From Pacificispira sp033344895 (GTDB taxonomy: Bacteria; Pseudomonadota; Alphaproteobacteria; UBA8366; Aestuariispiraceae), in assembly GCA_965229685.1 (NCBI GenBank), contig OZ245920.1:4278001-4342000 (forward strand): a DNA stretch of 64,000 bases, given 5' to 3'. Each line of letters starts with the position of its first letter. Within the stretch, counting starts at the first letter, position 1. Shown here piece after piece: positions 43,614-51,788 of this stretch. The translations under genes and the position numbers were made by a program. Under the pieces are notes generated by a model. That model ran no database searches, was not told the DNA's origin, and saw only the letters and a list, made by a program, of their open reading frames with translations.

Positions 43614-44657
43614 ATGCCCGACGACGCCATTACCCTATCCGGCAGCAATGCCAATCCGCTGACCGTCGAAGTCACCCGCAACGGCGTGGTGGAAAGCCGC
43701 CATCGCGGCAGCGCGGCTGTGGTCGACGTGGCCGGAAAGCTGCAGGCCGCCTGGGGTGAAATCGCCCGGCCGACCTATCCGCGTTCCGCCATCAAGGCGA
43801 TCCAGGCCCTGCCGATGGTCGAAACCGGCGCGGCCGACGCCTTCGGCTTCACCGATGCCGAAGTCGCGCTGGCCTGCGCCTCCCATAACGGCGAAAAGGG
43901 CCACACTGACGGCACGGCATCGATGCTGTCCAAGATGGGCCTGTCCGAGGAAGATCTGGAATGCGGGTCGCACTGGCCGTATCGGGAGGCCGACGCCCAT
44001 GCTTTGGCGCGGGCGGCGGTGGAGCCGAACCAGCTGCACAACAATTGTTCGGGCAAGCATGCGGGCATGCTGGCGCTGGCCAAGCAGCTCGGCGTGCCGA
44101 CCAAAGGCTACACCGATCAGACCCATCCGGTGCAGCAGCGCATCATGGGCGCGATGGAACAGATGTGCGGCACCGATCTGTCCGGCGTGCAGCCCGGAAT
44201 CGATGGCTGTTCCGCGCCGAACTGGCCGATTCCTCTGGAAAACCTGGCCTATGGCTTTGCCCGCGTGGCCGATCCGAAGGACCTGCCGGAGGAGCGCGCC
44301 AAGGCGGTACGCCGCATCACCTCCTCGGTCATGGCACATCCCTTCATGGTCGCGGGGACGGACCGGTTCTGTACCGAGGTCATGAAGATCCTGGGCACGC
44401 GCGCCTTCATCAAGACCGGGGCCGAGGGCGTGTTCTGCGCCGCGCTGCCGGAATACGGGCTGGGCGTCGCGTTGAAATGCGATGACGGCGCAACCCGGGG
44501 GGCGGAAACCATGATGGCCGCGCTGCTGCGTGAAATCGGCGTCATCGAGGACGAGCACATGGAGGCCATGGCCCCGTGGCTCAATCCGAAGCTCAGAAAC
44601 CGCATGGAAACCGTCGTCGGCGATATCCGCCCGGCCGAGACCTGGCTGGCCTTCTGA
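43614..44657 (+). CDS. L-asparaginase of the Rhizobium etli (ReAV/AnsA-II) type
   Basis: This 347-residue enzyme belongs to the asparaginase family unrelated to the classical E. coli enzymes. It has a serine-protease-like SxxK motif (S58-A-I-K61 in YPRSAIKAIQ), ACASHNGEKGHTDG, and the zinc-site region ECGSHWPY with HNNCSGKHAGMLA and DGCSAPNWPIPL. It hydrolyses asparagine to aspartate and ammonia, probably in the cytoplasm. The methyltransferase gene begins immediately after its stop, so the two form one transcript. Confidence 0.9.
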   Translation: MPDDAITLSGSNANPLTVEVTRNGVVESRHRGSAAVVDVAGKLQAAWGEIARPTYPRSAIKAIQALPMVETGAADAFGFTDAEVALACASHNGEKGHTDGTASMLSKMGLSEEDLECGSHWPYREADAHALARAAVEPNQLHNNCSGKHAGMLALAKQLGVPTKGYTDQTHPVQQRIMGAMEQMCGTDLSGVQPGIDGCSAPNWPIPLENLAYGFARVADPKDLPEERAKAVRRITSSVMAHPFMVAGTDRFCTEVMKILGTRAFIKTGAEGVFCAALPEYGLGVALKCDDGATRGAETMMAALLREIGVIEDEHMEAMAPWLNPKLRNRMETVVGDIRPAETWLAF

Positions 44658-44658
44658 G

Positions 44659-45918
44659 ATGTCGGGCGATCCGGTCCGGGCCCAGTACGAGGTCTATCCC
44701 TATCCGGCCCGCGATCCGAGGGACGAGGCGAAACGCCTGATCACCGGCTCACCCAGCCAGTTGCGGGAACTGACCCATTGGCTGTTCGCCGGGCGCCTGC
44801 CCCAGGGTAAGGCCGCGGGAGAATCCCGGGATCGGCCCTTTCGGGTTCTGGTCGCCGGCGGCGGCAGTGGCGACGCGCTGACCATGCTGGCGCAGCAGAC
44901 GGCCGATGCCGGCATCGTCGCCGACATCCACTATGTCGACCTGTCGGAGGCAACCCGCAAGGTCGCCGAGGCGCGGATCGCGGCGCGCGGCCTGACCGAT
45001 CGGGTAACCTTCCGGACGGGGTCGCTGCTGGACGCCGCGGAATGGGGGCCGTTCGATTACATCGATTGCTGCGGCGTCCTGCATCATCTGCCGGTGCCGC
45101 AGGACGGGTTCCGGGCGCTGGCCGATGCGCTGGCGCCACAGGGCGGCATGGGCATCATGGTCTATGGCGAGACCGGCCGGACCGGCGTCTACGAGACCCA
45201 GGCGGCGCTGCGCCTTCTGGCGAGGGACGACGAGACCCCGGAAAGAAAGGTCGCGCTGGCGAAGCGCTATCTGAATGCCTTGCCCGCCAGCAACCGGCTG
45301 GTGCGCAATCCGCTGGTGCGCGATCACAAGACGGGGGGCGATGCGGGGCTGTACGACCTGCTGCTGCATTCGACCGACCGCGCCTATACCGTACCGCAAC
45401 TGGAGGCGGAGATCGCGGCGGCGGGGCTGCGCACCGTGACCTATATCGATCCCGCCCGCTATGCGCCGGAAACCTATACCCGTGAACAGGATCTGCGGAG
45501 CCGTGCGGCTGCCATGACGCCGGACGACCGGGCGGCGCTGGCCGAGGCCATGGCCGGAAACATGCCTGTCCATATCGCCTATCTGACCCGGGCCGACCGG
45601 TCGGACGATCCGGTGGCCCGGATCGTGCCGGAGGCGGTGCCTGTTTTCCGGGACGCGGAAACCGAAGCCGAGTTCCGGGCGATGCCGCCGGGGGCACCGT
45701 CGCTGCCGGTATCCGTCGACGGCCTCGACCTCGCCCTGCCGCTGCCGCGCGATGCCAAGCCGATCCTGGATCGGATCGACGGGGTGCGCAGTCTGGAGCA
45801 GATTCGCGCGGACCTGCCTGCCCAGCCCGACTGGCAGCGGTTCGAAAAAAGCTTTTCCCAGCTTTTCGCCGCCCTGAACGGCTTTTCCCGCCTTTTCCTG
45901 ACCCGGCCGTCCGCCTAG
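44659..45918 (+). CDS. Class I SAM-dependent methyltransferase with C-terminal extension
   Basis: This is a 419-residue protein. The methyltransferase domain (~20-250) has motif I FRVLVAGGGSGDALTMLAQQ, acidic YVDLSEATRKVAEARI, FDYIDCCGVLHHLPVPQDGFRALADAL and a GIMVYGETGR segment. An N-terminal YEVYPYPARDP element recalls the YPxPP signature of a known bacterial methyltransferase group of unknown substrate. The C-terminal ~110 residues (PLPRDAKPILDRIDGVRSLEQI) look like a winged-helix or JmjC-accessory type region. Its ATG directly abuts the asparaginase stop (TGAGATG). Confidence 0.85.
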   Translation: MSGDPVRAQYEVYPYPARDPRDEAKRLITGSPSQLRELTHWLFAGRLPQGKAAGESRDRPFRVLVAGGGSGDALTMLAQQTADAGIVADIHYVDLSEATRKVAEARIAARGLTDRVTFRTGSLLDAAEWGPFDYIDCCGVLHHLPVPQDGFRALADALAPQGGMGIMVYGETGRTGVYETQAALRLLARDDETPERKVALAKRYLNALPASNRLVRNPLVRDHKTGGDAGLYDLLLHSTDRAYTVPQLEAEIAAAGLRTVTYIDPARYAPETYTREQDLRSRAAAMTPDDRAALAEAMAGNMPVHIAYLTRADRSDDPVARIVPEAVPVFRDAETEAEFRAMPPGAPSLPVSVDGLDLALPLPRDAKPILDRIDGVRSLEQIRADLPAQPDWQRFEKSFSQLFAALNGFSRLFLTRPSA

Positions 45919-45919
45919 G

Positions 45920-46045
45920 CGTGTTCCTGCGAAAGCAGGAGCCTTCGAGGGTTCGGCACCGTGCCTGGACGAGGAAGGTTCCTGCTTCCGCAGGAACACG
46001 GCCTTTGGGTTGTCCGTCATTCGCGCGAAGGCGGGAAGCCAGGGC
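45920..46045. repeat. Cluster of palindromic intergenic repeats
   Basis: 45920-45947 (CGTGTTCCTGCGAAAGCAGG...) and 45975-46001 are ~26-nt inverted copies of each other, and each contains its own small palindrome. A second type, CCGTCATTCGCGCGAAGGCGGG-like, follows at ~46015-46045. Both types recur at 63300-63490, and the first also at 38329-38353. No gene is seen between 45919 and the terminator. Confidence 0.65.
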
Positions 46046-46088
46046 GGTCGGCACGGTCTGTGCGACCAAGCCCCGGTCCCAAGACGCC

Positions 46089-46118
46089 AAAAAGCCCCCG
46101 GGCGATTGCTCGGGGGCT
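46089..46118 (-). terminator. Rho-independent terminator of the DUF1127 gene
   Basis: Stem AGCCCCCG/CGGGGGCT (46093-46100 with 46111-46118), loop of 10 nt, followed on the minus strand by four to five T. It lies ~35 nt past the DUF1127 stop. Confidence 0.8.
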
Positions 46119-46153
46119 TCGGCGCTGATCCAGGTTTGGGGGTGCGTGGGGAC

Positions 46154-46411
46154 TTACGCGACCCAGATCGGCTTTTTCGCTTCCTTGTCGGCTTCGGCGC
46201 GGTTCAGGCCGATATCCGTCAGGAGGTGGTCTTCCATCTCAGCCAGGCGGCGGCGCTGTTCGGCGCGCGCCTGGTATTGCGCCAGGGTCGCGATCGGGTT
46301 GATCGCAATCGAGCGCAGGCCTTCCAGGGCCGCATCCGTCGCTTCGACCAGAAGATAAGCCAGCGGCGCAAACGGGCTGCCGGCCCCGTACATTTGCTGC
46401 GTGTTCGCCAT
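46154..46411 (-). CDS. DUF1127 small protein
   Basis: This 85-residue protein has the DUF1127 (YjiS-like) signature in the C-terminal half: YQARAEQRRRLAEMEDHLLTDIGLNRAEADKEAKKPIW, where the RRLAEMxDHxLxDIGL pattern is diagnostic. Such small proteins bind RNA and modulate metabolism in alphaproteobacteria. The N-terminal half (FAPLAYLLVEATDAAL) is hydrophobic. It diverges from the LysR gene across an AT-rich 180-nt region and has its own terminator. Confidence 0.88.
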   Translation of the reverse strand: MANTQQMYGAGSPFAPLAYLLVEATDAALEGLRSIAINPIATLAQYQARAEQRRRLAEMEDHLLTDIGLNRAEADKEAKKPIWVA

Positions 46412-46593
46412 TGTCTTTCTCCTATAGCAAACTGCCGTTCACAGATGACACGACCGGATGTCACAAAGGTGTAGTTTATCCGAAAGTCTTGTTCATCCCG
46501 GGCACCGTTGCCCGACAGGGGGAGAAATAGGGGGGTTCCGTTTTCGGCACAACGGATATATTTTCATTTATCGAATTAAGAAAATTTATCCGA

Positions 46594-47496
46594 ATGGAGC
46601 CTGTCGTGAGCACCCGCCTGCCCCCTCTGAAACCGCTGCCCGCCTTTGAGGCCGCCGCGCGGCTGCTGTCCTTCACGGAGGCGGCCGAAGAACTTTATGT
46701 GACCCAGGCCGCGATCAGCCATCAGATCAAGCAGCTTGAGGAGGCCATGGGGGTGCGGCTGTTCCGCCGATTGAACCGCGCGCTTCTGCTGACGGAGGAA
46801 GGGCAGGCCTTTGCCGGCACCGTGCGTCAGGCCCTGCATCTGATTGCCGATGGGGTCGACCGGGCGAAACGGCAGGATGAATCCGGCCCGTTGAATGTCA
46901 GTTGCCTGCCGTCCTTCGCCTCGGCCTGGCTGGTGCCGCGCCTCGCCCGATTCCGGGCCGATCATCCGGAAATCGACATCCGGCTGTCCGCCGATTACGA
47001 ACTGACGGATTTCGATGCGGAAGACATCGACCTGGCGATCCGCTGGGGCACCGGCGGCTATAACGACCTGCACGAAGTCCGCCTGATGACGGAAGAAGTC
47101 TTCCCCGTCTGCAGTCCCCGCCTGCTTGAGGACCCGGAGAAGCCGCTGGAAAAGCCGGAGGATCTGGCCCAGCACACCCTGCTGCATGACGACATCCGCA
47201 CCGACTGGCGGGTCTGGCTGAAGGCGGCGGGTGTGACCGGGGTCAATCCGGACAAGGGTCCGCGCTACAATTTCTCCAACCTGGTCCTTCAGGCCGCGAT
47301 CGCGGGGGAGGGGGTGGCGCTGGGCCGCAGTGCCATCGCTCATGACGCGCTGGAGCAGGGCTTGTTGGTCAAGCCCTTCGATTTCTCCCTGCCCAGCGAC
47401 TTCGCCTACTGGATCGTCTGTCCCCAGGACCGCGCCGACCGTCCGAAGATCCGTGCGTTTTCCGACTGGCTGCTGAAGGAGGCGGAAATCGGCTGA
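46594..47496 (+). CDS. LysR-family regulator, GcvA-like
   Basis: This 300-residue transcription regulator has an N-terminal winged HTH (LPAFEAAARLLSFTEAAEELYVTQAAISHQIKQLEE) and a substrate-binding domain with LNVSCLPSFASAWLVPRLARF, DIDLAIRWG and GEGVALGRSAIAHD. The sequence follows the GcvA (glycine cleavage activator) subgroup, but no gcv genes are near, so the target is unknown. The divergent DUF1127 gene shares its promoter region and is the most likely local target. Confidence 0.9.
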   Translation: MEPVVSTRLPPLKPLPAFEAAARLLSFTEAAEELYVTQAAISHQIKQLEEAMGVRLFRRLNRALLLTEEGQAFAGTVRQALHLIADGVDRAKRQDESGPLNVSCLPSFASAWLVPRLARFRADHPEIDIRLSADYELTDFDAEDIDLAIRWGTGGYNDLHEVRLMTEEVFPVCSPRLLEDPEKPLEKPEDLAQHTLLHDDIRTDWRVWLKAAGVTGVNPDKGPRYNFSNLVLQAAIAGEGVALGRSAIAHDALEQGLLVKPFDFSLPSDFAYWIVCPQDRADRPKIRAFSDWLLKEAEIG

Positions 47497-47580
47497 TCGT
47501 CGAGGTTTTCTTCGCGGCTGGAGATTGCCGCCGAAGCGGTGTATGACGCCCCCGCCGACACACACAGAGGAGACCCGCCG

Positions 47581-48354
47581 ATGACCCGGATGACCACGCC
47601 AGTCAAACCGAAGGACAGGGTTCTCGTCGCCCTCGACACGCCGGATACGGACAAGGCCGTCGCCCTGTCCCGGCAGCTCGCGGGTCATGTCGGCGGGATC
47701 AAGCTGGGGCTGGAATTCTTCAATGCTGCCGGGCCGGACGGGGTCCGCAAGGTGGTGCGCGCCGGGCCGGAGGAAACACCGCGGGGCGCTGCGCCGGTGC
47801 AGCAGCGGCTGTTCCTCGATCTGAAATTCCACGACATTCCGAACACGGTGGCGGGCGCGGTACGCTCCGTCATGCCGCTGGGCCCGGCGATCCTGAATGT
47901 CCATGCCGGCGGCGGCCCGGCGATGATGAAGGCCGCGCTGGACGCCGCCAATTTCGAGGCCGAACAGCTCGGCACCGTGCGGCCTATGCTGATCGCCGTG
48001 ACCGTGCTGACCAGCCTGGACGATGCCGACCTCGCCGCCGTGGGGCAGGCCGGCCCGTCCGGCGATCAGGCCGTGCGCCTGGCCGCCCTGGCGCGGAAGG
48101 CCGGGCTCGACGGCGTCGTCTGCTCATCGAAGGAAATCGCCGCCATCCGCGCCGAATGCGGTCCGGATTTCAAACTGATCGTCCCGGGCATCCGCCCCGC
48201 CGGCGCCGCGCTGGGTGACCAGAAGCGGGTGATGACCCCGTCCCAGGCCATCGCCGAAGGCGCCGACTTCATCGTCATCGGCCGCCCCATCACCGCCGCC
48301 GAAGACCCCGCCGCCGCCGCCAAGGCCATCGCGGATGAGCTGGGTGGGGCGTAA
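47581..48354 (+). CDS. pyrF: Orotidine 5'-phosphate decarboxylase
   Basis: This 257-residue enzyme catalyses the last step of UMP synthesis. The signature DLKFHDIPNTVAGA contains the catalytic Lys and Asp residues. VLVALDTPDTDKAVALSRQL and VPGIRPAGAALGDQKR are the N-terminal and phosphate-binding segments. AGAGGAG precedes the ATG at 47581. In many alphaproteobacteria trpF follows directly; here a membrane protein gene and a repeat lie between. A short insertion (RAGPEETPRGAAPVQQ) follows the first strand-helix unit. Confidence 0.96.
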   Translation: MTRMTTPVKPKDRVLVALDTPDTDKAVALSRQLAGHVGGIKLGLEFFNAAGPDGVRKVVRAGPEETPRGAAPVQQRLFLDLKFHDIPNTVAGAVRSVMPLGPAILNVHAGGGPAMMKAALDAANFEAEQLGTVRPMLIAVTVLTSLDDADLAAVGQAGPSGDQAVRLAALARKAGLDGVVCSSKEIAAIRAECGPDFKLIVPGIRPAGAALGDQKRVMTPSQAIAEGADFIVIGRPITAAEDPAAAAKAIADELGGA

Positions 48355-49135
48355 CGCGGAACTTCATGGCGCGGTCTCCGCGCTGTTTGCCGCCATCTTC
48401 TGTGCAATCGCCCTCACCTTCGTCGGGTGGGGGCAGGCGATCTTTGGAACGCAGGACGGGCGCGGGTGGCTGCATAGCACCGGGTGGACGACGCTGGCCT
48501 TCCATGACGTACCGGAATGGATATGGCCGCTACTGCAGGAGGTTTCCTACGCTGCCGCGGTCGTGACGGTGCTCGGCCTTATGGCAGGATCGGGCCGGCG
48601 AGTCTCGCCTGTGCCGTTTCTGGCCACCGCGGCGGCCGCGTTCGTGTGCTACTCCGCCGTCCATTTCATTCTATGGAACTTTGGATTCAGGATCGTGATG
48701 AAGCTGTCGACGGACAGCTATCTCTGGATCGAACCCGTGTTCTATCTTGTATTGGCCGGGGCCAAGCTTCTGACGCTGGCAACGCTCTGGCGATCGGTGC
48801 GGGATGGGTGCTTCGTGTGGCCTTACGGCGGGGTGACGGTTGTTGAACGAGATCCCATGCCTTTTGTCTGGCTAGTGTTTGGGACAGTCCTCGTCGCCTG
48901 GTTCACGGCATTCCGGAGTCCGCTCTTCCTGGTCGATCCTCATTGGCACTATGATCTTTTCCGCGGCGTCGTTGAGCCTATCGACTTGTTCCGGCCTGGC
49001 CGGGATCTCGCACGGATCCTGCTGGAAAACACATGGCTGATGGGTGTGCTGTGGCTGTCGGTTCTGCTGTTCCGTCGATCTGACCAAAATGACAACCGCC
49101 AAGGCCGCGAAGAAGACGCCAAGGGGCTTTTCTGA
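48335..49135 (+). CDS. Integral membrane protein of unknown function
   Basis: This 266-residue protein has about five to six hydrophobic helices (~12-35, 65-85, 92-115, 128-150, 175-195, 235-252) with short charged loops such as VDPHWHYDLFRGVVEPIDLF. Nothing identifies a transport or enzymatic role. Its ATG at 48335 overlaps the pyrF 3' end by 20 nt. Base composition looks less GC-rich than its neighbours. The last ~14 residues (DNRQGREEDAKGLF) are encoded by the left arm of the inverted repeat 49091-49306, so the natural C-terminus has been replaced or extended. Confidence 0.7.
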   Translation: MSWVGRNAELHGAVSALFAAIFCAIALTFVGWGQAIFGTQDGRGWLHSTGWTTLAFHDVPEWIWPLLQEVSYAAAVVTVLGLMAGSGRRVSPVPFLATAAAAFVCYSAVHFILWNFGFRIVMKLSTDSYLWIEPVFYLVLAGAKLLTLATLWRSVRDGCFVWPYGGVTVVERDPMPFVWLVFGTVLVAWFTAFRSPLFLVDPHWHYDLFRGVVEPIDLFRPGRDLARILLENTWLMGVLWLSVLLFRRSDQNDNRQGREEDAKGLF

Positions 49136-49306
49136 ACGCAGAGGTCGCTGAAGAGACGCAGAGGTCGCGGAGCGAAACCTGATACGGTGGGTTCCGGGCC
49201 GATCCTCATGCCAAACCCTACTCCGCGTTCTCTGCGATCCCTCCGCGCCCTCTGCGTTAAACCGACTTGGCGTTCTTTGCGCCTGCTTCGCGCCCTTCGC
49301 GGTTGT
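49091..49306. repeat. Solo inverted repeat related to the GxxExxY element
   Basis: Left arm 49091-49172 and right arm 49221-49306 are inverted copies over ~80 nt. The outer part uses the same AACCGC-GCCAAGG units as the repeats at 21764/22235. The inner part uses ACGCAGAGG-CGCGGAG units. Only ~48 nt separate the arms and there is no gene inside, so it looks like a gene-less miniature form. It lies between the membrane protein gene, which it extends, and trpF. Confidence 0.65.
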
Positions 49307-49347
49307 CCTGCTTGCGGCGCGCGGCATCCCGCTCTATCTATCCGGCC

Positions 49348-49989
49348 ATGGCAGTCGATGCGAAAATATGCGGGATTACCGATCCCCAGGCGATGGAAGC
49401 CGCCGTGCGGTACGGCGCGGCGCTGATCGGGCTTGTGTTCTTTCCGCCCAGCCCGCGCGCGGTATCCGTCGACGAGGCGGCGATGCTGGCCTCGCGGGTG
49501 CCGGGTCGCGTGGCGCGTGTCGGCCTGTTTGTCGATCCGGATGACGAGTTGATCGATCAGGTCCTGGCCCGGGTGCCGCTGGACGCGATCCAGCTGCATG
49601 GCGACGAGCCGGTGGACCGCTGTGCCGGGCTGAAGGCGCGTACCGGCCGCGAAGTGCACAAGGCGATCAAGGTGCGCGATGCCGAGGATCTGGTCGCTGC
49701 CGATCGCTATGCAAAGGTCTGCGACCGGCTGCTGTTCGATGCCAAGCCGCCGGCGGATGCGACCCGTCCGGGCGGCAATGCCGAGACCTTCGACTGGACG
49801 GTGCTGGAAGGGCGCAGCTGGCCCGTGCCGTGGCTGCTGGCCGGCGGGCTGACCCCGGACAATGTGAAATCCGCGATCCGCATGACCGGCTGTCCCGGCG
49901 TCGACGCGTCGTCGGGCCTGGAAAGTGCGCCGGGCAAGAAGGATCCGGCGAAGATCGCCGCCTTCCTCAATGCGGTGCGCGCGGCCTGA
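49348..49989 (+). CDS. trpF: Phosphoribosylanthranilate isomerase
   Basis: This 213-residue TIM-barrel enzyme of tryptophan synthesis has AKICGITDPQAMEAAV (catalytic Cys), LIGLVFFPPSPRAVS, the Asp strand FVDPDDELIDQVL, IQLHGDEP and the C-terminal WLLAGGLTPDNVKSAI and GVDASSGLES phosphate-binding segments. The ATG at 49348 gives the usual N-terminus. It stands apart from trpB/trpA, which do not follow here. The repeat just upstream may contain or disturb its promoter. Confidence 0.95.
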   Translation: MAVDAKICGITDPQAMEAAVRYGAALIGLVFFPPSPRAVSVDEAAMLASRVPGRVARVGLFVDPDDELIDQVLARVPLDAIQLHGDEPVDRCAGLKARTGREVHKAIKVRDAEDLVAADRYAKVCDRLLFDAKPPADATRPGGNAETFDWTVLEGRSWPVPWLLAGGLTPDNVKSAIRMTGCPGVDASSGLESAPGKKDPAKIAAFLNAVRAA

Positions 49990-50163
49990 GATTTCCGGAA
50001 TTCGGACAGAGGTTGATTCACGTCAATGCCGGGGGCCTTGGCGCGGCCTAGTCTTGCCCCATCGCTCTGCGGAGCGGTGAAGCGTTCGACCGGGCCTATC
50101 CCGGAAGACACTTCTATCCCATCCCAACTTTCAACCCCGCGCCGTCGGGCGGCCGGGATCGCT

Positions 50164-51078
50164 TCAGGTCAGGGACTCCCAGGGCGGCACGGGGTTGAAT
50201 TTTTCCACCAGGAAGTCGACGAAGGCCCGCACCTTGGGCGACAGGTGCCGGCGCGTCGGGTAGACCGCGTTGATCGGCACTTCGACGTCGCGATAGAATG
50301 GCGTCAGGATACGCACCAGCTTGCCTTCCTTTACCTCTGGCGCGACCAGGAATTCGGCCAGCCGCGCGATGCCCAGCCCGGCCAGCACCATCTCGTGGAT
50401 CGTTTCCCCGTTATTGGCGGTGAAGTTGCCCTCGGCCTTGACCGGAAACTCGGTGCCGTCGGGCAGGCGGAAGATCCATTCGTTCAGATGAATCGCGGTG
50501 GCGAAGGCAAGGCGGTTGTGCTCCGTCAGTTCCGAGGGATGCTTGGGCTCGCCCTTGCGCTCCAGATAGGCGGGAGAGCAGCAGATCGCCCGGCGGCTGA
50601 CCGCGAGCTGGCGCGCAACCATGGAGGAATCCTGCAGCTTGCCGAAACGGATCGCCACATCCTGGCCTTCCTCGACCAGATCGGCCAGCGCGTCGGTCAG
50701 CGTCATTTCGACATTGACCTCCGGATAGCGTTCCAGGAACTCCGGGATCAGCGGGCTGATCTGGTGCTTGCCGAAGGCGACGCCGCAATTGACGCGCAGG
50801 GTTCCGCGCGGCGCGCTGTGGCGCTGGCTGACGGCCAGTTCGGCCTCTTCCATATCGGTCAGGATGCGCACACAGCGCTGATAGAAGGCGTCGCCTTCCT
50901 CCGTTGCCGACAATTGCCGTGTGGTCCGGTTCAGCAGACGCACGCCCAGCCGGTCTTCCAGCCGCCCGATCTGTTTGCTGACCGCCGACGGCGTCAGTTT
51001 CAGCGCCCGTGCGGCACTGGAGAAGCTTCCCTCTTCCACCACTTTGGTGAAGACGGCCATTTCACCCGCTCTGTCCAT
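50164..51078 (-). CDS. LysR-family transcriptional regulator
   Basis: This 304-residue regulator has an N-terminal winged HTH (MAVFTKVVEEGSFSSAARALKLTPSAVSKQIGRLED) and a typical LysR effector domain (GTLRVNCGVAFGKHQISPLIPEFLERYPEVNVEM, DVAIRFGKLQDSSMVAR). The ligand is unknown. It diverges from the small 65-residue protein gene, with ~280 nt between that contain an AT-rich likely promoter zone and no further gene; an autoregulatory or divergent target role is possible. Confidence 0.9.
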   Translation of the reverse strand: MDRAGEMAVFTKVVEEGSFSSAARALKLTPSAVSKQIGRLEDRLGVRLLNRTTRQLSATEEGDAFYQRCVRILTDMEEAELAVSQRHSAPRGTLRVNCGVAFGKHQISPLIPEFLERYPEVNVEMTLTDALADLVEEGQDVAIRFGKLQDSSMVARQLAVSRRAICCSPAYLERKGEPKHPSELTEHNRLAFATAIHLNEWIFRLPDGTEFPVKAEGNFTANNGETIHEMVLAGLGIARLAEFLVAPEVKEGKLVRILTPFYRDVEVPINAVYPTRRHLSPKVRAFVDFLVEKFNPVPPWESLT

Positions 51079-51362
51079 TTTCCTGCGACGCTCCCCCGAA
51101 AGGCCGTTAGCGCCAGACGGGCGTTTTCGCCTCGCCGGACCGGCAACTCCCTGATTTGTGTCCGTTGCGTTACGGATCGGTTTATATACGGTCCGACCTA
51201 TGCCGTCAAAGAATAGATGCTTGGACCATCCACCAGATTAAAAAAGATCGCGCGACTTGTTAAGTTTTTTACCACGGCGGAACAAACGCCATACCCAGAC
51301 ACCCGCAATCCGATCCTGATGGATCGAAGGGCGGGCGCAGACCCAAGGAAAGGATCTTCGTT

Positions 51363-51560
51363 ATGAGCGAGACCGAAGCCCTGTTGCGCCGCCACCCGAC
51401 CGATGCGGAAATCCGCGAAGGCCTGGTTCGTGCCGGCCGCGCGCGCAGCAAAGCCTTCCGCGATGCCGGCATTTCCGTCGCCGCGGCCTTCAAGGACCTG
51501 TTTACGGCGCGTCCGTATCTGACCCTGACGGGTCGTGCGCCGAACTGCGTGGCCTGCTGA
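51363..51560 (+). CDS. Small protein of unknown function ending in CVAC
   Basis: This 65-residue protein has a charged helical middle (DAEIREGLVRAGRARSKAFRDAG), a short hydrophobic stretch and a terminal GRAPNCVAC with two cysteines. AAGGAAAGGA lies 6-12 nt upstream of the ATG, one of the strongest ribosome sites in the window, and an AT-rich region upstream may hold the promoter. A perfect hairpin and a strong terminator lie downstream, so it is probably a short monocistronic unit. No family is recognised. Confidence 0.65.
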   Translation: MSETEALLRRHPTDAEIREGLVRAGRARSKAFRDAGISVAAAFKDLFTARPYLTLTGRAPNCVAC

Positions 51561-51650
51561 AAGGCCCCGCGGTAGGAGACACCGTCGCGGCATTCGCCCC
51601 CTTCGCCCGGCATGAAGCTCGCCGGGCGGCCGCGACGGCCCATCCCCCCC

Positions 51651-51674
51651 GAAGTGCCGGTACACCGGCACTTC
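51651..51674. repeat. Perfect hairpin downstream of the small protein gene
   Basis: GAAGTGCCGG, TACA loop, CCGGCACTTC: a 10-bp perfect stem with a 4-nt loop. There is no U-tract after it, so it is not itself a terminator. It may stabilise the transcript of the small gene or be part of an sRNA. Confidence 0.6.
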
Positions 51675-51726
51675 ACCGCCCAGCGCCGGATCTCCCTGTA
51701 CGACCGGCGCAAACTCGTGAGAGACT

Positions 51727-51762
51727 GATCCCGTATCATTCTGATACGGGGTCTTTTTTTTT
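51727..51762 (+). terminator. Strong Rho-independent terminator
   Basis: Stem arms 51727-51738 and 51742-51753 (GATCCCGTATCA type) pair almost perfectly around a 3-nt loop and are followed by nine consecutive T (51754-51762). It ends the transcript of the small 65-residue protein and insulates the L,D-transpeptidase gene that starts 27 nt later. Confidence 0.92.
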
Positions 51763-51788
51763 GGGGGAAAGGGGCTGTGGAGGTCGGT

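Noticed and set aside
51612..51728. 38-codon ORF (Arg/Pro-rich) between the 65-residue gene and the terminator
   Set aside because: No ribosome site, and it runs through the perfect hairpin and into the terminator stem. Noted only as part of the small transcription unit.
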